Shown: one piece after another, positions 7,738 through 15,057 of the stretch
Layout of the letters: every line of letters starts with the position of its first letter
How positions within the stretch are numbered: position 1 is the first letter of the stretch
Source of the DNA: an uncultured Methanobrevibacter sp.
GTDB lineage: Archaea; Methanobacteriota; Methanobacteria; Methanobacteriales; Methanobacteriaceae
Length of the DNA stretch: 20,124 nt
Direction of reading: 5' to 3'
Assembly (NCBI GenBank): GCA_904501935.1
Contig: CAJGDA010000016.1
Coordinates: forward strand, 1-20,124
Position numbers and translations under genes: made by a program
Notes under the pieces: model-generated
What the model saw: the letters and a program-made list of their open reading frames with translations, nothing else
Database searches by the model: none
Told to the model about the DNA's origin: nothing

Positions 7738-8191
7738 TTAAACCACCTTGTTCTAATATTTCTAACATGAATGGAGGCAATTTTTTAAATGTAATCTTTT
7801 CACCATTTGAAGCGGTTATTGTTCCTTCATCCATATCTACTTCGATTTCATCTCCATTTTCTACAAGTTCTGTAATTCCGGGAGCTTCAAGAAGGGGAAC
7901 TCCAACGTTTGTAGCGTTTCTATAAAAAATTCTTGCAAAGGATTCAGCTATTACAGCAGATATTCCAACGCCTTTCAGTGCAATTGGCGCATGTTCTCTT
8001 GAAGAGCCACATCCGAAGTTCTTACCAGCAACGATAAAGTCTCCTTTTTTACATTTTTTATCAAAATCCGGATCCAATCCTTCCATACAATGAGCAGACA
8101 ATCTTTCTTCATCAGTGTAAATTAAATATCTTCCTGGCACGATAATGTCTGTATCAATGTCATTTCCAAATTTCCATGCTGTTCCTTTCAT
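7712..8191 (-). CDS. leuD: 3-isopropylmalate dehydratase, small subunit
   Basis: A 159-residue aconitase-type swivel domain. It shows GNDIDTDIIVPGRYLIY (9-25), NFGCGSSREHAP (58-69) and SFARIFYRNATNVGVPLLE (84-102). With LeuC it isomerises 2-isopropylmalate to 3-isopropylmalate. The specificity loop reads YLIY (22-25); in methanogens YLV(Y/M)-type loops mark isopropylmalate isomerase, while homoaconitase of coenzyme B synthesis has YLRT, so leucine synthesis is favoured. An in-frame upstream start would run into leuC. ATG 8191 is chosen because GGAGTGAT (8202-8195), which contains the leuC stop TGA, lies three bases before it. It overlaps leuB by 26 bases. Confidence 0.9.
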   Translation of the reverse strand: MKGTAWKFGNDIDTDIIVPGRYLIYTDEERLSAHCMEGLDPDFDKKCKKGDFIVAGKNFGCGSSREHAPIALKGVGISAVIAESFARIFYRNATNVGVPLLEAPGITELVENGDEIEVDMDEGTITASNGEKITFKKLPPFMLEILEQGGLIEYLKNKR

Positions 8192-8195
8192 ATTA

Positions 8196-9440
8196 TCACT
8201 CCGGGGCCATAATCCTTCCTTTAATTGCTGAAGCAGCCGCAACAGCAGCAGAAGATAAATATACTTCTCCGTCAGGACTGCCTTGTCTTCCTTTAAAGTT
8301 TCTGTTTGAAGTTGAAAGGCTTACTTCTCCAGGTCCAATAATTCCGGTATGCCCTCCAAGACATGGACCACAACATGGAGCAGATACAAGCGCTCCTGCT
8401 TCAATAAATATTTTAATTAGACCTTCTGCTAATGCTTTTCTGTAAACTTCTCTGGATGCAGGTATAACCAACATTCTAACTCCATTAGCTATTTCATTAC
8501 CTTTTAAAATTTTTGCAGCTTCTCTTAAATCTTTTAGTCTACCATTTGTACATGAACCCAAGAATACCTGATCGATTTCTACATCAACTTCACTTACCGC
8601 CTTTACATTATCAACATTATGAGGACAGGCCACTTGCGGCTCCAAATCACTTACATCCACATCAATTATATTAAGAGAAGATGAGTTTAAGTCGGTTTTA
8701 TAAATTTTATAAGGTTTTTTTGAACGTGATTCAACGTATTCTATTGTTTTTTTGTCAGGTTCTACCAAACCGGTTTTTCCACCCATTTCTATTGCCATAT
8801 TACACAAAACCATTCTGTCAGAAACGCTCATATTAGAAACGGTTTCACCAGCAAATTCACAAGCTTTGTATGTTGAACCATCGGCACCAATTTCTCCAAT
8901 AATATGTAAAATAACATCTTTTGCATAAACATTTTCTTTCAGGTTACCAGTAATGTTAAACCTGTTTGTTTCAGGTACTTTAAACCATAAATTGCCTTCT
9001 GCAAATACCATAGCCATATCAGTTGAACCGATACCTGTTGAAAAAGCACCTAATGCTCCATGGGTACAGGTATGTGAATCTGCACCTACAATAACTTCTC
9101 CCGGCACGACATGTCCTAATTCAGGCAAAATTTGGTGACATACACCTGCATTAACATCATAAAAATGTTTAATTTCATGTTTTTTTACGAATTCTCTCAT
9201 TATTATATGATTATTAGCGGAGTCAATAGAATCGGCTGGAACTTGATGATCGAAGGGAATGACAATCTTTGATGAATCCCATACTTTTGAAGCTCCAATT
9301 TTTTCAAAAGATTCTACTGAAAGAGGTCCAGTTAGATCATGAGTCATTGCTATATCAATATTTGCTATTACGATATCTCCAGCTTCTACTTTATCTTTTC
9401 CAGAAGCTCTAGCTAATATTTTTTCGGAAATTGTTGCCAT
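8196..9440 (-). CDS. leuC: 3-isopropylmalate dehydratase, large subunit
   Basis: 414 residues, aconitase superfamily, the length of the archaeal/two-subunit form. [4Fe-4S] ligands are visible as GSCTNGR (Cys297) and CCGPCLGGHTGI (Cys357, Cys360). HDLTGPL (34-40), FDHQVPAD (63-70) and GADSHTCTHGALGAF (119-133) are standard active-site segments. It pairs with LeuD, four bases downstream. LeuC and the homoaconitase large subunit are hard to tell apart; the loop in the neighbouring LeuD points to leucine synthesis. AGAGGT lies 7 bases before ATG 9440. It is the first gene of a six-gene operon running to 5213. Confidence 0.9.
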   Translation of the reverse strand: MATISEKILARASGKDKVEAGDIVIANIDIAMTHDLTGPLSVESFEKIGASKVWDSSKIVIPFDHQVPADSIDSANNHIIMREFVKKHEIKHFYDVNAGVCHQILPELGHVVPGEVIVGADSHTCTHGALGAFSTGIGSTDMAMVFAEGNLWFKVPETNRFNITGNLKENVYAKDVILHIIGEIGADGSTYKACEFAGETVSNMSVSDRMVLCNMAIEMGGKTGLVEPDKKTIEYVESRSKKPYKIYKTDLNSSSLNIIDVDVSDLEPQVACPHNVDNVKAVSEVDVEIDQVFLGSCTNGRLKDLREAAKILKGNEIANGVRMLVIPASREVYRKALAEGLIKIFIEAGALVSAPCCGPCLGGHTGIIGPGEVSLSTSNRNFKGRQGSPDGEVYLSSAAVAAASAIKGRIMAPE

Positions 9441-9554
9441 ATTTTAAACCTCTTTTATTTATGATAAATATTTATTGATAATAAAATATATAATGATTAC
9501 TTTATTTTTAAAAATTTTTAATGTTTATATAATAGGTTTAACATAAATACCTTT
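9441..9554. promoter_or_regulatory. Divergent promoters for the leu operon and the DUF2264 gene
   Basis: The minus strand carries ATTATATATTTT (9494-9483), a TATA box about 45 bases before the leuC ATG, giving a leader of roughly 24 bases that contains AGAGGT. The plus strand carries TTTATATAAT (9524-9533). Its centre is about 27 bases before ATG 9555 and no Shine-Dalgarno lies between, so the DUF2264 mRNA is predicted to be leaderless. No clear palindromic operator was seen. Confidence 0.5.
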
Positions 9555-10763
9555 ATGAGCATGTCATTCTTAAAAAGATTTAGAAAAAAAGAAACTCCCG
9601 TTGAAGAGGATAAACCTCCAATTTGGGAAGATAGAATTTTTTGGGTTTCAACATTACAAAAAATAGCTTATCCTGTTTTAAATAATTTAGCAAAGGGATC
9701 CCTTAAAAAAAATATGCCTTATGAATCAATTAATCCAGAAGGCAAAAAGTTTTCTCACCTTGAAGCTTTCACAAAAGTGTTTAATGGTATTGCTCCATGG
9801 TTGGAACTTGGTGTAGATTCCTCTGAAGAAGGAAAAATTCGTGAAAAATATACTTATTTAACCCTTAAAGCTATTGCAAACGCTATTAATCCTAAAAGTA
9901 ATGATTATATTTTTGTTGTAGAACCTAAACAATCTTTAATTGATCTCGCTTTATTTGCTCAAGGACTGCTCAGAGCTAAAAATCAAATTTGGCTTAATTT
10001 ACCAATGCATATTCAAGCTAGAATAATTCGTGAGCTTAAGAATACAAGAATAATTGCTCCTTATGAAAATCATTGGCTGTTATATACTGCCATGATTGAA
10101 GCTGCTTTATTGGAATTCACCGGTGAATGTGATAAAGAACGTTTAGTTTATGGAATTCATAAATTTAGAGATGAATTCTATGTTGGAGATGCGATATACT
10201 CAGATGGTGAAGATTTTGAAGCAAGTTATTACAATAGCTTAATTATTCATCCAATGCTTAATGATATTTTGACTGTAATGAGAAAATATGGTCTTTCAGA
10301 TGGAGAATTTTTAGATGTACAATTGATGAGATCATCTAGATTGTCTTCTCAACTTGAAAGAGTCATTTCACCTGAAGGAACTTATCCGCTTTTAGGTCAT
10401 TCCTTGGCTTATCGTTGTGGTGTTTTCCATTTGCTTTCTCAAGCAATTTTACTTAAAATATTGCCGAGAAATATTAATCCGGCTCAAGTAAGGTCTGCTT
10501 TAACAAAAGTTTTGGAAGTACAGTTTGAAAATAATAATAATTTTAATAATGAAGGATGGTTAATTGTTGGATTAAACGGTTCACAAATGGATATTTCTGA
10601 AAGTAATGTTAATACCGGTAGCCTTTATGCATGCTGTGCGGTATTTTTGCCTTTAGGTTTACCATATGATGATTCATTCTGGACAGCACCATCTTCTGAA
10701 TGGAGCAGTTTAAAAGCATGGAATGGACATCAAATAGAGCAAGACCAATCAATTAATTTTTAA
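9555..10763 (+). CDS. DUF2264 domain protein
   Basis: 402 residues, matching DUF2264 along almost the whole length. Characteristic segments are EDRIFWVSTLQKIAYPVLNN (25-44), LKKNMPYE (50-57), FNGIAPWLELGVDSSEEGKIR (76-96), HWLLYTAMIEAALLEFTG (about 173-190), ASYYNSLIIHPML (about 226-238), ERVISPEGTYPLLGHSLAYR (about 271-290) and a C-terminal NTGSLYACCAVFLPLGLP. DUF2264 proteins are predicted alpha/alpha barrel proteins often found near polysaccharide-degrading genes of bacteria, and a carbohydrate-related role is inferred. There is no signal peptide, so it should act in the cytoplasm. It has its own near-leaderless promoter, and its stop overlaps that of the convergent wecC-type gene. A second ATG at 9561 is also possible as start. 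Confidence 0.85.
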   Translation: MSMSFLKRFRKKETPVEEDKPPIWEDRIFWVSTLQKIAYPVLNNLAKGSLKKNMPYESINPEGKKFSHLEAFTKVFNGIAPWLELGVDSSEEGKIREKYTYLTLKAIANAINPKSNDYIFVVEPKQSLIDLALFAQGLLRAKNQIWLNLPMHIQARIIRELKNTRIIAPYENHWLLYTAMIEAALLEFTGECDKERLVYGIHKFRDEFYVGDAIYSDGEDFEASYYNSLIIHPMLNDILTVMRKYGLSDGEFLDVQLMRSSRLSSQLERVISPEGTYPLLGHSLAYRCGVFHLLSQAILLKILPRNINPAQVRSALTKVLEVQFENNNNFNNEGWLIVGLNGSQMDISESNVNTGSLYACCAVFLPLGLPYDDSFWTAPSSEWSSLKAWNGHQIEQDQSINF

Positions 10764-12001
10764 TTCAATTCATATAAGTTCCCGTAATTATATAATTTAA
10801 TTTCTTTGGGAACTTCTTTTATTATATTTTTTGTATCAAAAATCACTGCTTTTTTCATATTTTTTAAAATTAAATCATAGTCTAGTTCTTTAAATTCATC
10901 ATGATCGCATAGTATTAAGGTCAGGTCTGCATCTTTAATAGCTTCATCTAAACTTACAAAATTGTCATTTTTTATATGAGGGTCATGAATATTGATTTCA
11001 TAATTGTTTTGCATCAATTTAGAGATTACAGCATATGCTGGGCTTTCTCTATCATCATCAGTATTTCCTTTGTATGAAACGCCTAAAACGGCAATTTTTC
11101 CTTTTGAAATTATTTTTGATACATATTCACAAACAAAATCAGGCATTGAATTGTTAGTGTCACGCGCTAGTTTAATGATTTTTGCAGTTTCAGGAGCTTT
11201 TGCATAAATAAAATACGGATCAATTGCAAGACAATGCCCTCCAACACCAGGACCAGGAGAATGCAAGTTTACTCTTGGGTGCTTATTTGCCATTTCAATA
11301 ACGTCAAGAGCGTTCACGCCAATTTCAGCGCAAATTTTTGTTAGTTCATTGGCAAGTGCAATATTAACATCTCTAAAAGTATTTTCCATACATTTTGATA
11401 GTTCGGCAGTTTTTGCCTCAGTAAGTATTAAGTCACCTTCTACAAATTGGCCATAAACTTCACTTGCTTTTTTTGCGCATTCTGGAGTAACTCCACCAAT
11501 AATCCTATCGTTATGAATTAACTCTTCAATGATTCGTCCTGGAAGAACTCTTTCGGGACAATGTGCAAGATATAAATCTTTTCCAATACTAAATCCTGCT
11601 TTTTCAAATATAGGTTTAATGGTTTCATCAGTTGACATTGGAGCAATTGTTGATTCAATTATAATTGTGTTTCCTTTTTCTAAATATGGCAATATTGATT
11701 CGCATGCAACAATTACATAGCTTAAATCACAGCTATAATTTTCAACAATATATGGTGTCGGCACGGTTATTATAAAGGCATCGGCTTTTTGAGGAGTTAG
11801 GCTTGCTGTGTATAGTTTATTATTAAGTGCTTTTTTTATAATATCTGATATTCCCGGTTCTTCAATGTGAATTATTCCTTTATTTAGATTGTTTATCATT
11901 TCTTCAGATATATCTACTCCAACTACTTCGCAATTGCTTCTTGAAAAAAGTGCTGCAGTCGGAAGTCCAATGTAGCCTTGACCAATAATACATACTTTCA
12001 T
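10760..12001 (-). CDS. wecC: UDP-N-acetyl-D-mannosamine dehydrogenase-type nucleotide-sugar dehydrogenase
   Basis: 413 residues, UDP-glucose/UDP-ManNAc dehydrogenase family. An NAD-binding GQGYIGLP (7-14) opens the protein. HCPERVLPGRIIEEL (147-161), KCMENTFRDVNIALANE (203-219) with catalytic Lys204, and PGPGVGGHCLAIDPYF (249-264) with catalytic Cys257 follow, then the C-terminal domain with GVSYKGNTDDDRESP. The H-C-L-A-I-D-P-Y-F form points to UDP-ManNAc (WecC) rather than UDP-glucose. It oxidises the sugar C6 to an uronic acid for surface polysaccharide. GGAG lies 8 bases before ATG 12001. It is transcribed alone, divergent from the rhamnose operon, and ends within the stop codon of the convergent DUF2264 gene. 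Confidence 0.85.
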   Translation of the reverse strand: MKVCIIGQGYIGLPTAALFSRSNCEVVGVDISEEMINNLNKGIIHIEEPGISDIIKKALNNKLYTASLTPQKADAFIITVPTPYIVENYSCDLSYVIVACESILPYLEKGNTIIIESTIAPMSTDETIKPIFEKAGFSIGKDLYLAHCPERVLPGRIIEELIHNDRIIGGVTPECAKKASEVYGQFVEGDLILTEAKTAELSKCMENTFRDVNIALANELTKICAEIGVNALDVIEMANKHPRVNLHSPGPGVGGHCLAIDPYFIYAKAPETAKIIKLARDTNNSMPDFVCEYVSKIISKGKIAVLGVSYKGNTDDDRESPAYAVISKLMQNNYEINIHDPHIKNDNFVSLDEAIKDADLTLILCDHDEFKELDYDLILKNMKKAVIFDTKNIIKEVPKEIKLYNYGNLYELN

Positions 12002-12072
12002 AATACTAACTCCTTTTTTAAATATTAAGTATAATATATATTTAAACTATATAAAAAGTTTTAAGGGATATT
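12002..12072. promoter_or_regulatory. Short divergent promoter region, wecC-type gene and rml operon
   Basis: 71 bases holding signals for both directions. AT-rich ATAATATATATTTAAAC (12031-12047) and CTATATAAAA (12048-12057) can supply TATA boxes on either strand. GGAG (12013-12010, minus) serves wecC and AAGGGA (12063-12068, plus) serves rmlD. The two promoters must overlap almost completely, so expression of the uronic-acid and rhamnose sugar genes may be mutually dependent or co-regulated. Confidence 0.4.
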
Positions 12073-12912
12073 ATGAAAATTTTAATTACAGGTTCTAATG
12101 GTATGTTAGGGCATGATTTAGAGGAAGTTTTAAAAATTAACCATGAATTAATCCTTACTACTTCAAAAACGTTAGATATTACAGATAAAAAATATGTAAT
12201 GGATTTTATTTGTGAAAAAAAGCCGGATATTGTGATTAATTCGGCGGCATATACTGATGTTGATGCTTGTGAGGAAAATCATGATATCGCTTATTCCGTA
12301 AATGGACAAGGTGTTAGAAACTTAGCATTGGCATGTAATGAGTTGAACTGTCCGTTAGTTCATATAAGCACTGATTATGTATTTAACGGTAAAAATAATC
12401 GCCCATGGGTTGAAGATGATGAAATTGGACCAATCAACGTTTATGGCAAGAGTAAACTTGAAGGCGAAGAAGCTATTTTAGAAATACTCGATAAGTATTT
12501 CATTGTTAGAACTGCTTGGTTATATGGGGTAAATGGCAAAAATTTCCCCAAAACAATGCTTGGGCTTGCTCAAGACCATTCTGAAATAACAGTTGTTTAT
12601 GATGAGGTTGGTTCACCAACATATACTCCAGATTTGGCATATGGCATTTCTCAGTTGATTGAAACAGATTATTATGGCATTTATCATCTTACAAACTCCG
12701 GAAGCTGTTCATGGTGTGAATTTGCAAGATACATTTTTGAGGTTGCAGATGTGAATGTTAATGTCATTCCAGTTACAGCATCTAAATTTTCAAGACCGGC
12801 ACTACGTCCAAGTTATTCTGTTTTAGAAAATAAAAATTGGATCAAAAATGGATTTAAACCACTTAGAAGTTATAAAGATGCTTTAAAAGAATATATTGGG
12901 TTGATTAAATGA
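12073..12912 (+). CDS. rmlD: dTDP-4-dehydrorhamnose reductase
   Basis: 279 residues, usual length. It shows Rossmann motif TGSNGMLG (6-13), SAAYTDVDACE (57-67), the catalytic triad region STDYVFNG (99-106) and Y124-GKS-K128. It carries out the last step of dTDP-L-rhamnose synthesis, reducing the 4-keto sugar with NAD(P)H in the cytoplasm. It is first gene of the rhamnose operon, with AAGGGA before the ATG. Its last codon runs into the next gene as ATGA, so the barnase-like gene is translationally coupled to it. Confidence 0.93.
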   Translation: MKILITGSNGMLGHDLEEVLKINHELILTTSKTLDITDKKYVMDFICEKKPDIVINSAAYTDVDACEENHDIAYSVNGQGVRNLALACNELNCPLVHISTDYVFNGKNNRPWVEDDEIGPINVYGKSKLEGEEAILEILDKYFIVRTAWLYGVNGKNFPKTMLGLAQDHSEITVVYDEVGSPTYTPDLAYGISQLIETDYYGIYHLTNSGSCSWCEFARYIFEVADVNVNVIPVTASKFSRPALRPSYSVLENKNWIKNGFKPLRSYKDALKEYIGLIK

Positions 12913-13355
12913 ATAAAAAATTGGTTTTAATTATTGCATTAATCTTAGCTATATTTAGTATTGGTGTTGTAAGTGCAGGTTTTTTTGATTTTCTACACTT
13001 CAACGATTCCAAAGATGTTGATGTAGTTGAAGATGGTGAGTACTGCACAGTCGATGAAGTTGCAGCTTATATTAAGGAATTTCACAAACTACCAAGTAAT
13101 TTTATAACCAAAAAGGAAGCACAAAATCTTGGTTGGCATGGTGGGCCACTTAAAAAATATGCTCCTGGAAAAAGCATAGGTGGAGATACATTTACAAACA
13201 GGCAACATATTCTTCCTGATAGTGATTATAAATATATAGAATGCGATATTAATGCAAATGGAACAAGTCGTGGAGCAGAAAGAATAGTTTATAATACTGG
13301 TGACTTTAAAGTGTACTACACTAATGACCACTACAATACATTTAAAGAGGTATAA
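12909..13355 (+). CDS. Barnase-like secreted guanyl-type ribonuclease
   Basis: 148 residues. An N-terminal signal sequence (KK, then hydrophobic 5-22, likely cleavage after VSA at 21-23) and an acidic linker precede a domain (about 44-148) that aligns end to end with barnase. It shows HKLPSNFITKKEAQNLGW, APGKSIGGDTFTNRQ and NDHYNTF. Catalytic and substrate residues of barnase are all present: Lys68 (K27), Arg98 (R59), Glu111 (E73), Arg121 (R83), Arg125 (R87) and His141 (H102). It should cleave single-stranded RNA, preferring guanosine, outside the cell. The start ATG overlaps the rmlD stop (ATGA), with GGTTGAT three bases upstream. A barstar-type gene follows after one base. A horizontal origin from Firmicutes is likely but is inference. 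Confidence 0.93.
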   Translation: MNKKLVLIIALILAIFSIGVVSAGFFDFLHFNDSKDVDVVEDGEYCTVDEVAAYIKEFHKLPSNFITKKEAQNLGWHGGPLKKYAPGKSIGGDTFTNRQHILPDSDYKYIECDINANGTSRGAERIVYNTGDFKVYYTNDHYNTFKEV

Positions 13356-13356
13356 T

Positions 13357-13587
13357 ATGCAGCTTGATGGAAAATTAATAAGGAAAAACGGCCATGATTA
13401 TATAATGGAAGCATTGGATTTCCCGGATTATTATGGTAAAAACTTAGATGCATTATATGATTGTTTATGCGAAATAGAATGTGAGATTGAATTGATCAAC
13501 AGTGAAGAGGTTGATGAGGATATTATTGACACTTTCAAAGATGCGGCCTCTGAAAATGACTTTTTGAAATTTGAAATATTATATTAA
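13357..13587 (+). CDS. Barstar-family ribonuclease inhibitor
   Basis: 76 residues, somewhat shorter than barstar (90). The family core DFPDYYGKNLDALYDCL (21-37) matches barstar's LPEYYGENLDALWDCL. Barstar residues that plug the barnase active site are kept: Tyr25 (Y29), Asp31 (D35) and Asp35 (D39). Trp38 is Tyr34; E76 is conservatively Asp62 and E80 is Glu66. No signal peptide is present, so it stays in the cytoplasm and would protect against RNase that folds before export. ATG 13357 is chosen rather than the in-frame codon at 13300 inside the RNase gene, because AGAGGT (13346-13351) lies just upstream and the family alignment starts there. One base separates it from the RNase stop. Confidence 0.93.
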   Translation: MQLDGKLIRKNGHDYIMEALDFPDYYGKNLDALYDCLCEIECEIELINSEEVDEDIIDTFKDAASENDFLKFEILY

Positions 13588-13621
13588 TTATTAAAGACTA
13601 TAATTTAATTAAGTGATTGTT

Positions 13622-14488
13622 ATGAAAGGTATAGTGCTTGCAGGTGGTTCTGGAACTCGTCTTTATCCTATTACAAAAGCAGTTTCAAAACAATTATTAC
13701 CTTTATATGATAAACCAATGATTTATTATCCAATTTCTGTTTTAATGCTGGCGGGAATAAAGGAAATATTGATTATTTCTACTCCTAGAGACTTGCCAAT
13801 GTATAAAGACCTTTTAGGTGACGGGACTAATTTGGGAATTAAGTTTTCATATGCGGTTCAAGATAATCCTAATGGCCTTGCTGAAGCATTTATCATAGGT
13901 GAAGATTTTATTGGCGACGATAATGTTGCATTGATTTTGGGAGATAATATATTTCATGGACACAGATTTACAGAAATTCTTGAAAGAGCAACTACTTTAA
14001 AAGAAGGTGCAGTCGTATTTGGCTATTATACAAATAATCCTGAAGAATTTGGGGTTGTTGAGTTTGATAAAGAGTGGAATGTACTTTCAATTGAAGAGAA
14101 ACCGGAAAATCCTAAGTCAAATTATGTCGTACCAGGCCTTTATTTCTATGATAATGATGTTATTGAAATAGCTAAAAGCGTAAATCCTTCAGATAGGGGC
14201 GAAGTTGAAATAACCTCCATTAATGATGAATATCTTAAACGTGGGAAACTTAAGGTTGAACTTTTGGGAAGAGGTATGGCTTGGCTTGATACAGGAACTC
14301 ATGAAGGGCTCCTAGAAGCATCAAACTTCATTTCCACTATTCAAAAAAGACAAGGTTTGTATATTGCATGTCTTGAAGAGATTGCATATCTAAAAGGATA
14401 TATTGATGATGAAAAATTGTTGAAATCTGCAAAAGAACTCAAGAAGACTGATTATGGTCAATATTTATATAATTTAGTTAAAAAGTGA
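13622..14488 (+). CDS. rmlA: Glucose-1-phosphate thymidylyltransferase
   Basis: 288 residues, typical RmlA. It shows the nucleotide-binding LAGGSGTRLYPIT (6-18), SKQLLPLYDKPMIYYP (22-37), and LILGDNIF (104-111) with catalytic Asp108. It couples glucose-1-phosphate and dTTP to dTDP-glucose, the first and usually feedback-controlled step of dTDP-rhamnose synthesis. ATG 13622 is preferred to GTG 13613 because AAGTGAT (13611-13617) serves as Shine-Dalgarno. The 34-base gap after the barstar gene holds an AT-rich CTATAATTTAA (13598-13608), which might be an internal promoter. Confidence 0.95.
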   Translation: MKGIVLAGGSGTRLYPITKAVSKQLLPLYDKPMIYYPISVLMLAGIKEILIISTPRDLPMYKDLLGDGTNLGIKFSYAVQDNPNGLAEAFIIGEDFIGDDNVALILGDNIFHGHRFTEILERATTLKEGAVVFGYYTNNPEEFGVVEFDKEWNVLSIEEKPENPKSNYVVPGLYFYDNDVIEIAKSVNPSDRGEVEITSINDEYLKRGKLKVELLGRGMAWLDTGTHEGLLEASNFISTIQKRQGLYIACLEEIAYLKGYIDDEKLLKSAKELKKTDYGQYLYNLVKK

Positions 14489-14492
14489 TTTT

Positions 14493-15053
14493 ATGGGAAA
14501 TTTTAAATTTACTGAAACGGGCATCGAAGGCATGTTTGTTGCAGAACCCACAGTTTTTGAAGACAACAGAGGATACTTCATGGAAACATATCAAGAAAAA
14601 GATTTCAAAGAAGCTGGGTATGATTTAACTTTCGTTCAGGATAATCAATCAAAATCATCTAAAGGAGTTTTAAGAGGCCTACATTTACAACTCAATTATC
14701 CTCAAGGCAAATTGGTCCGTGTTATTAAAGGAAAGGTTTTTGATGTAGGTGTTGATTTAAGAGCAGATTCGCCTACTTACGGTAAATGGTTCGGAACCAT
14801 ATTATCTGATGAAAATAAAAAACAGTTATACATCCCACCAAAATTTGCGCATGGATTTTTGGTATTGTCCGATGAAGCGGAATTTGTATATAAATGTACG
14901 GAATTTTATCATGGGGAAGATGAAAGCGGAATCAAATGGGATGATGAAGACATTGCTATCGATTGGCCATTAGATGATATTGATGAAATTATTTTATCCG
15001 ATAAGGATAAACAATGGAAATGCCTCAGTGAATCTCAAATTAAATATGGGTGA
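14493..15053 (+). CDS. rmlC: dTDP-4-dehydrorhamnose 3,5-epimerase
   Basis: 186 residues, the standard cupin epimerase length. It shows FEDNRGYFMETY (22-33), KGVLRGLHLQ (57-66) with catalytic His64, the Lys73 region (NYPQGKLVRV), and IPPKFAHGFLVLSD (114-127) with His120. It epimerises C3 and C5 of the 4-keto sugar. It starts 4 bases after rmlA, whose TGA stop forms part of its AAGTGAT Shine-Dalgarno (14483-14489). Confidence 0.95.
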   Translation: MGNFKFTETGIEGMFVAEPTVFEDNRGYFMETYQEKDFKEAGYDLTFVQDNQSKSSKGVLRGLHLQLNYPQGKLVRVIKGKVFDVGVDLRADSPTYGKWFGTILSDENKKQLYIPPKFAHGFLVLSDEAEFVYKCTEFYHGEDESGIKWDDEDIAIDWPLDDIDEIILSDKDKQWKCLSESQIKYG

Positions 15054-15057
15054 TGTC

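Noticed and set aside
6730..9440. The leuC/D/B-like genes as the homoaconitase and homoisocitrate dehydrogenase (AksD/E/F) of coenzyme B synthesis.
   Set aside because: The small subunit has YLIY at the specificity loop where homoaconitase has YLRT, and all three genes form one operon as expected for leucine synthesis. The alternative is not fully excluded for leuB.
13089..13331. An 80-codon open frame on the minus strand under the RNase gene.
   Set aside because: It is the mirror of a strongly conserved coding region, has a biased Ile/Cys/Ser-rich composition, and shows no Shine-Dalgarno or family match.
13300..13356. An upstream, longer start for the barstar-type gene lying inside the RNase gene.
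   Set aside because: The barstar alignment begins at ATG 13357, AGAGGT lies just before that ATG, and the upstream extension would be coded within the RNase reading frame with no family similarity.
12909..13587. The RNase-inhibitor pair as a classical type II toxin-antitoxin module for plasmid or island maintenance.
   Set aside because: The RNase carries a signal peptide, no integrase, transposase or repeats flank it, and the toxin gene comes first. A secreted effector with immunity protein fits better, although a stabilising effect cannot be ruled out.
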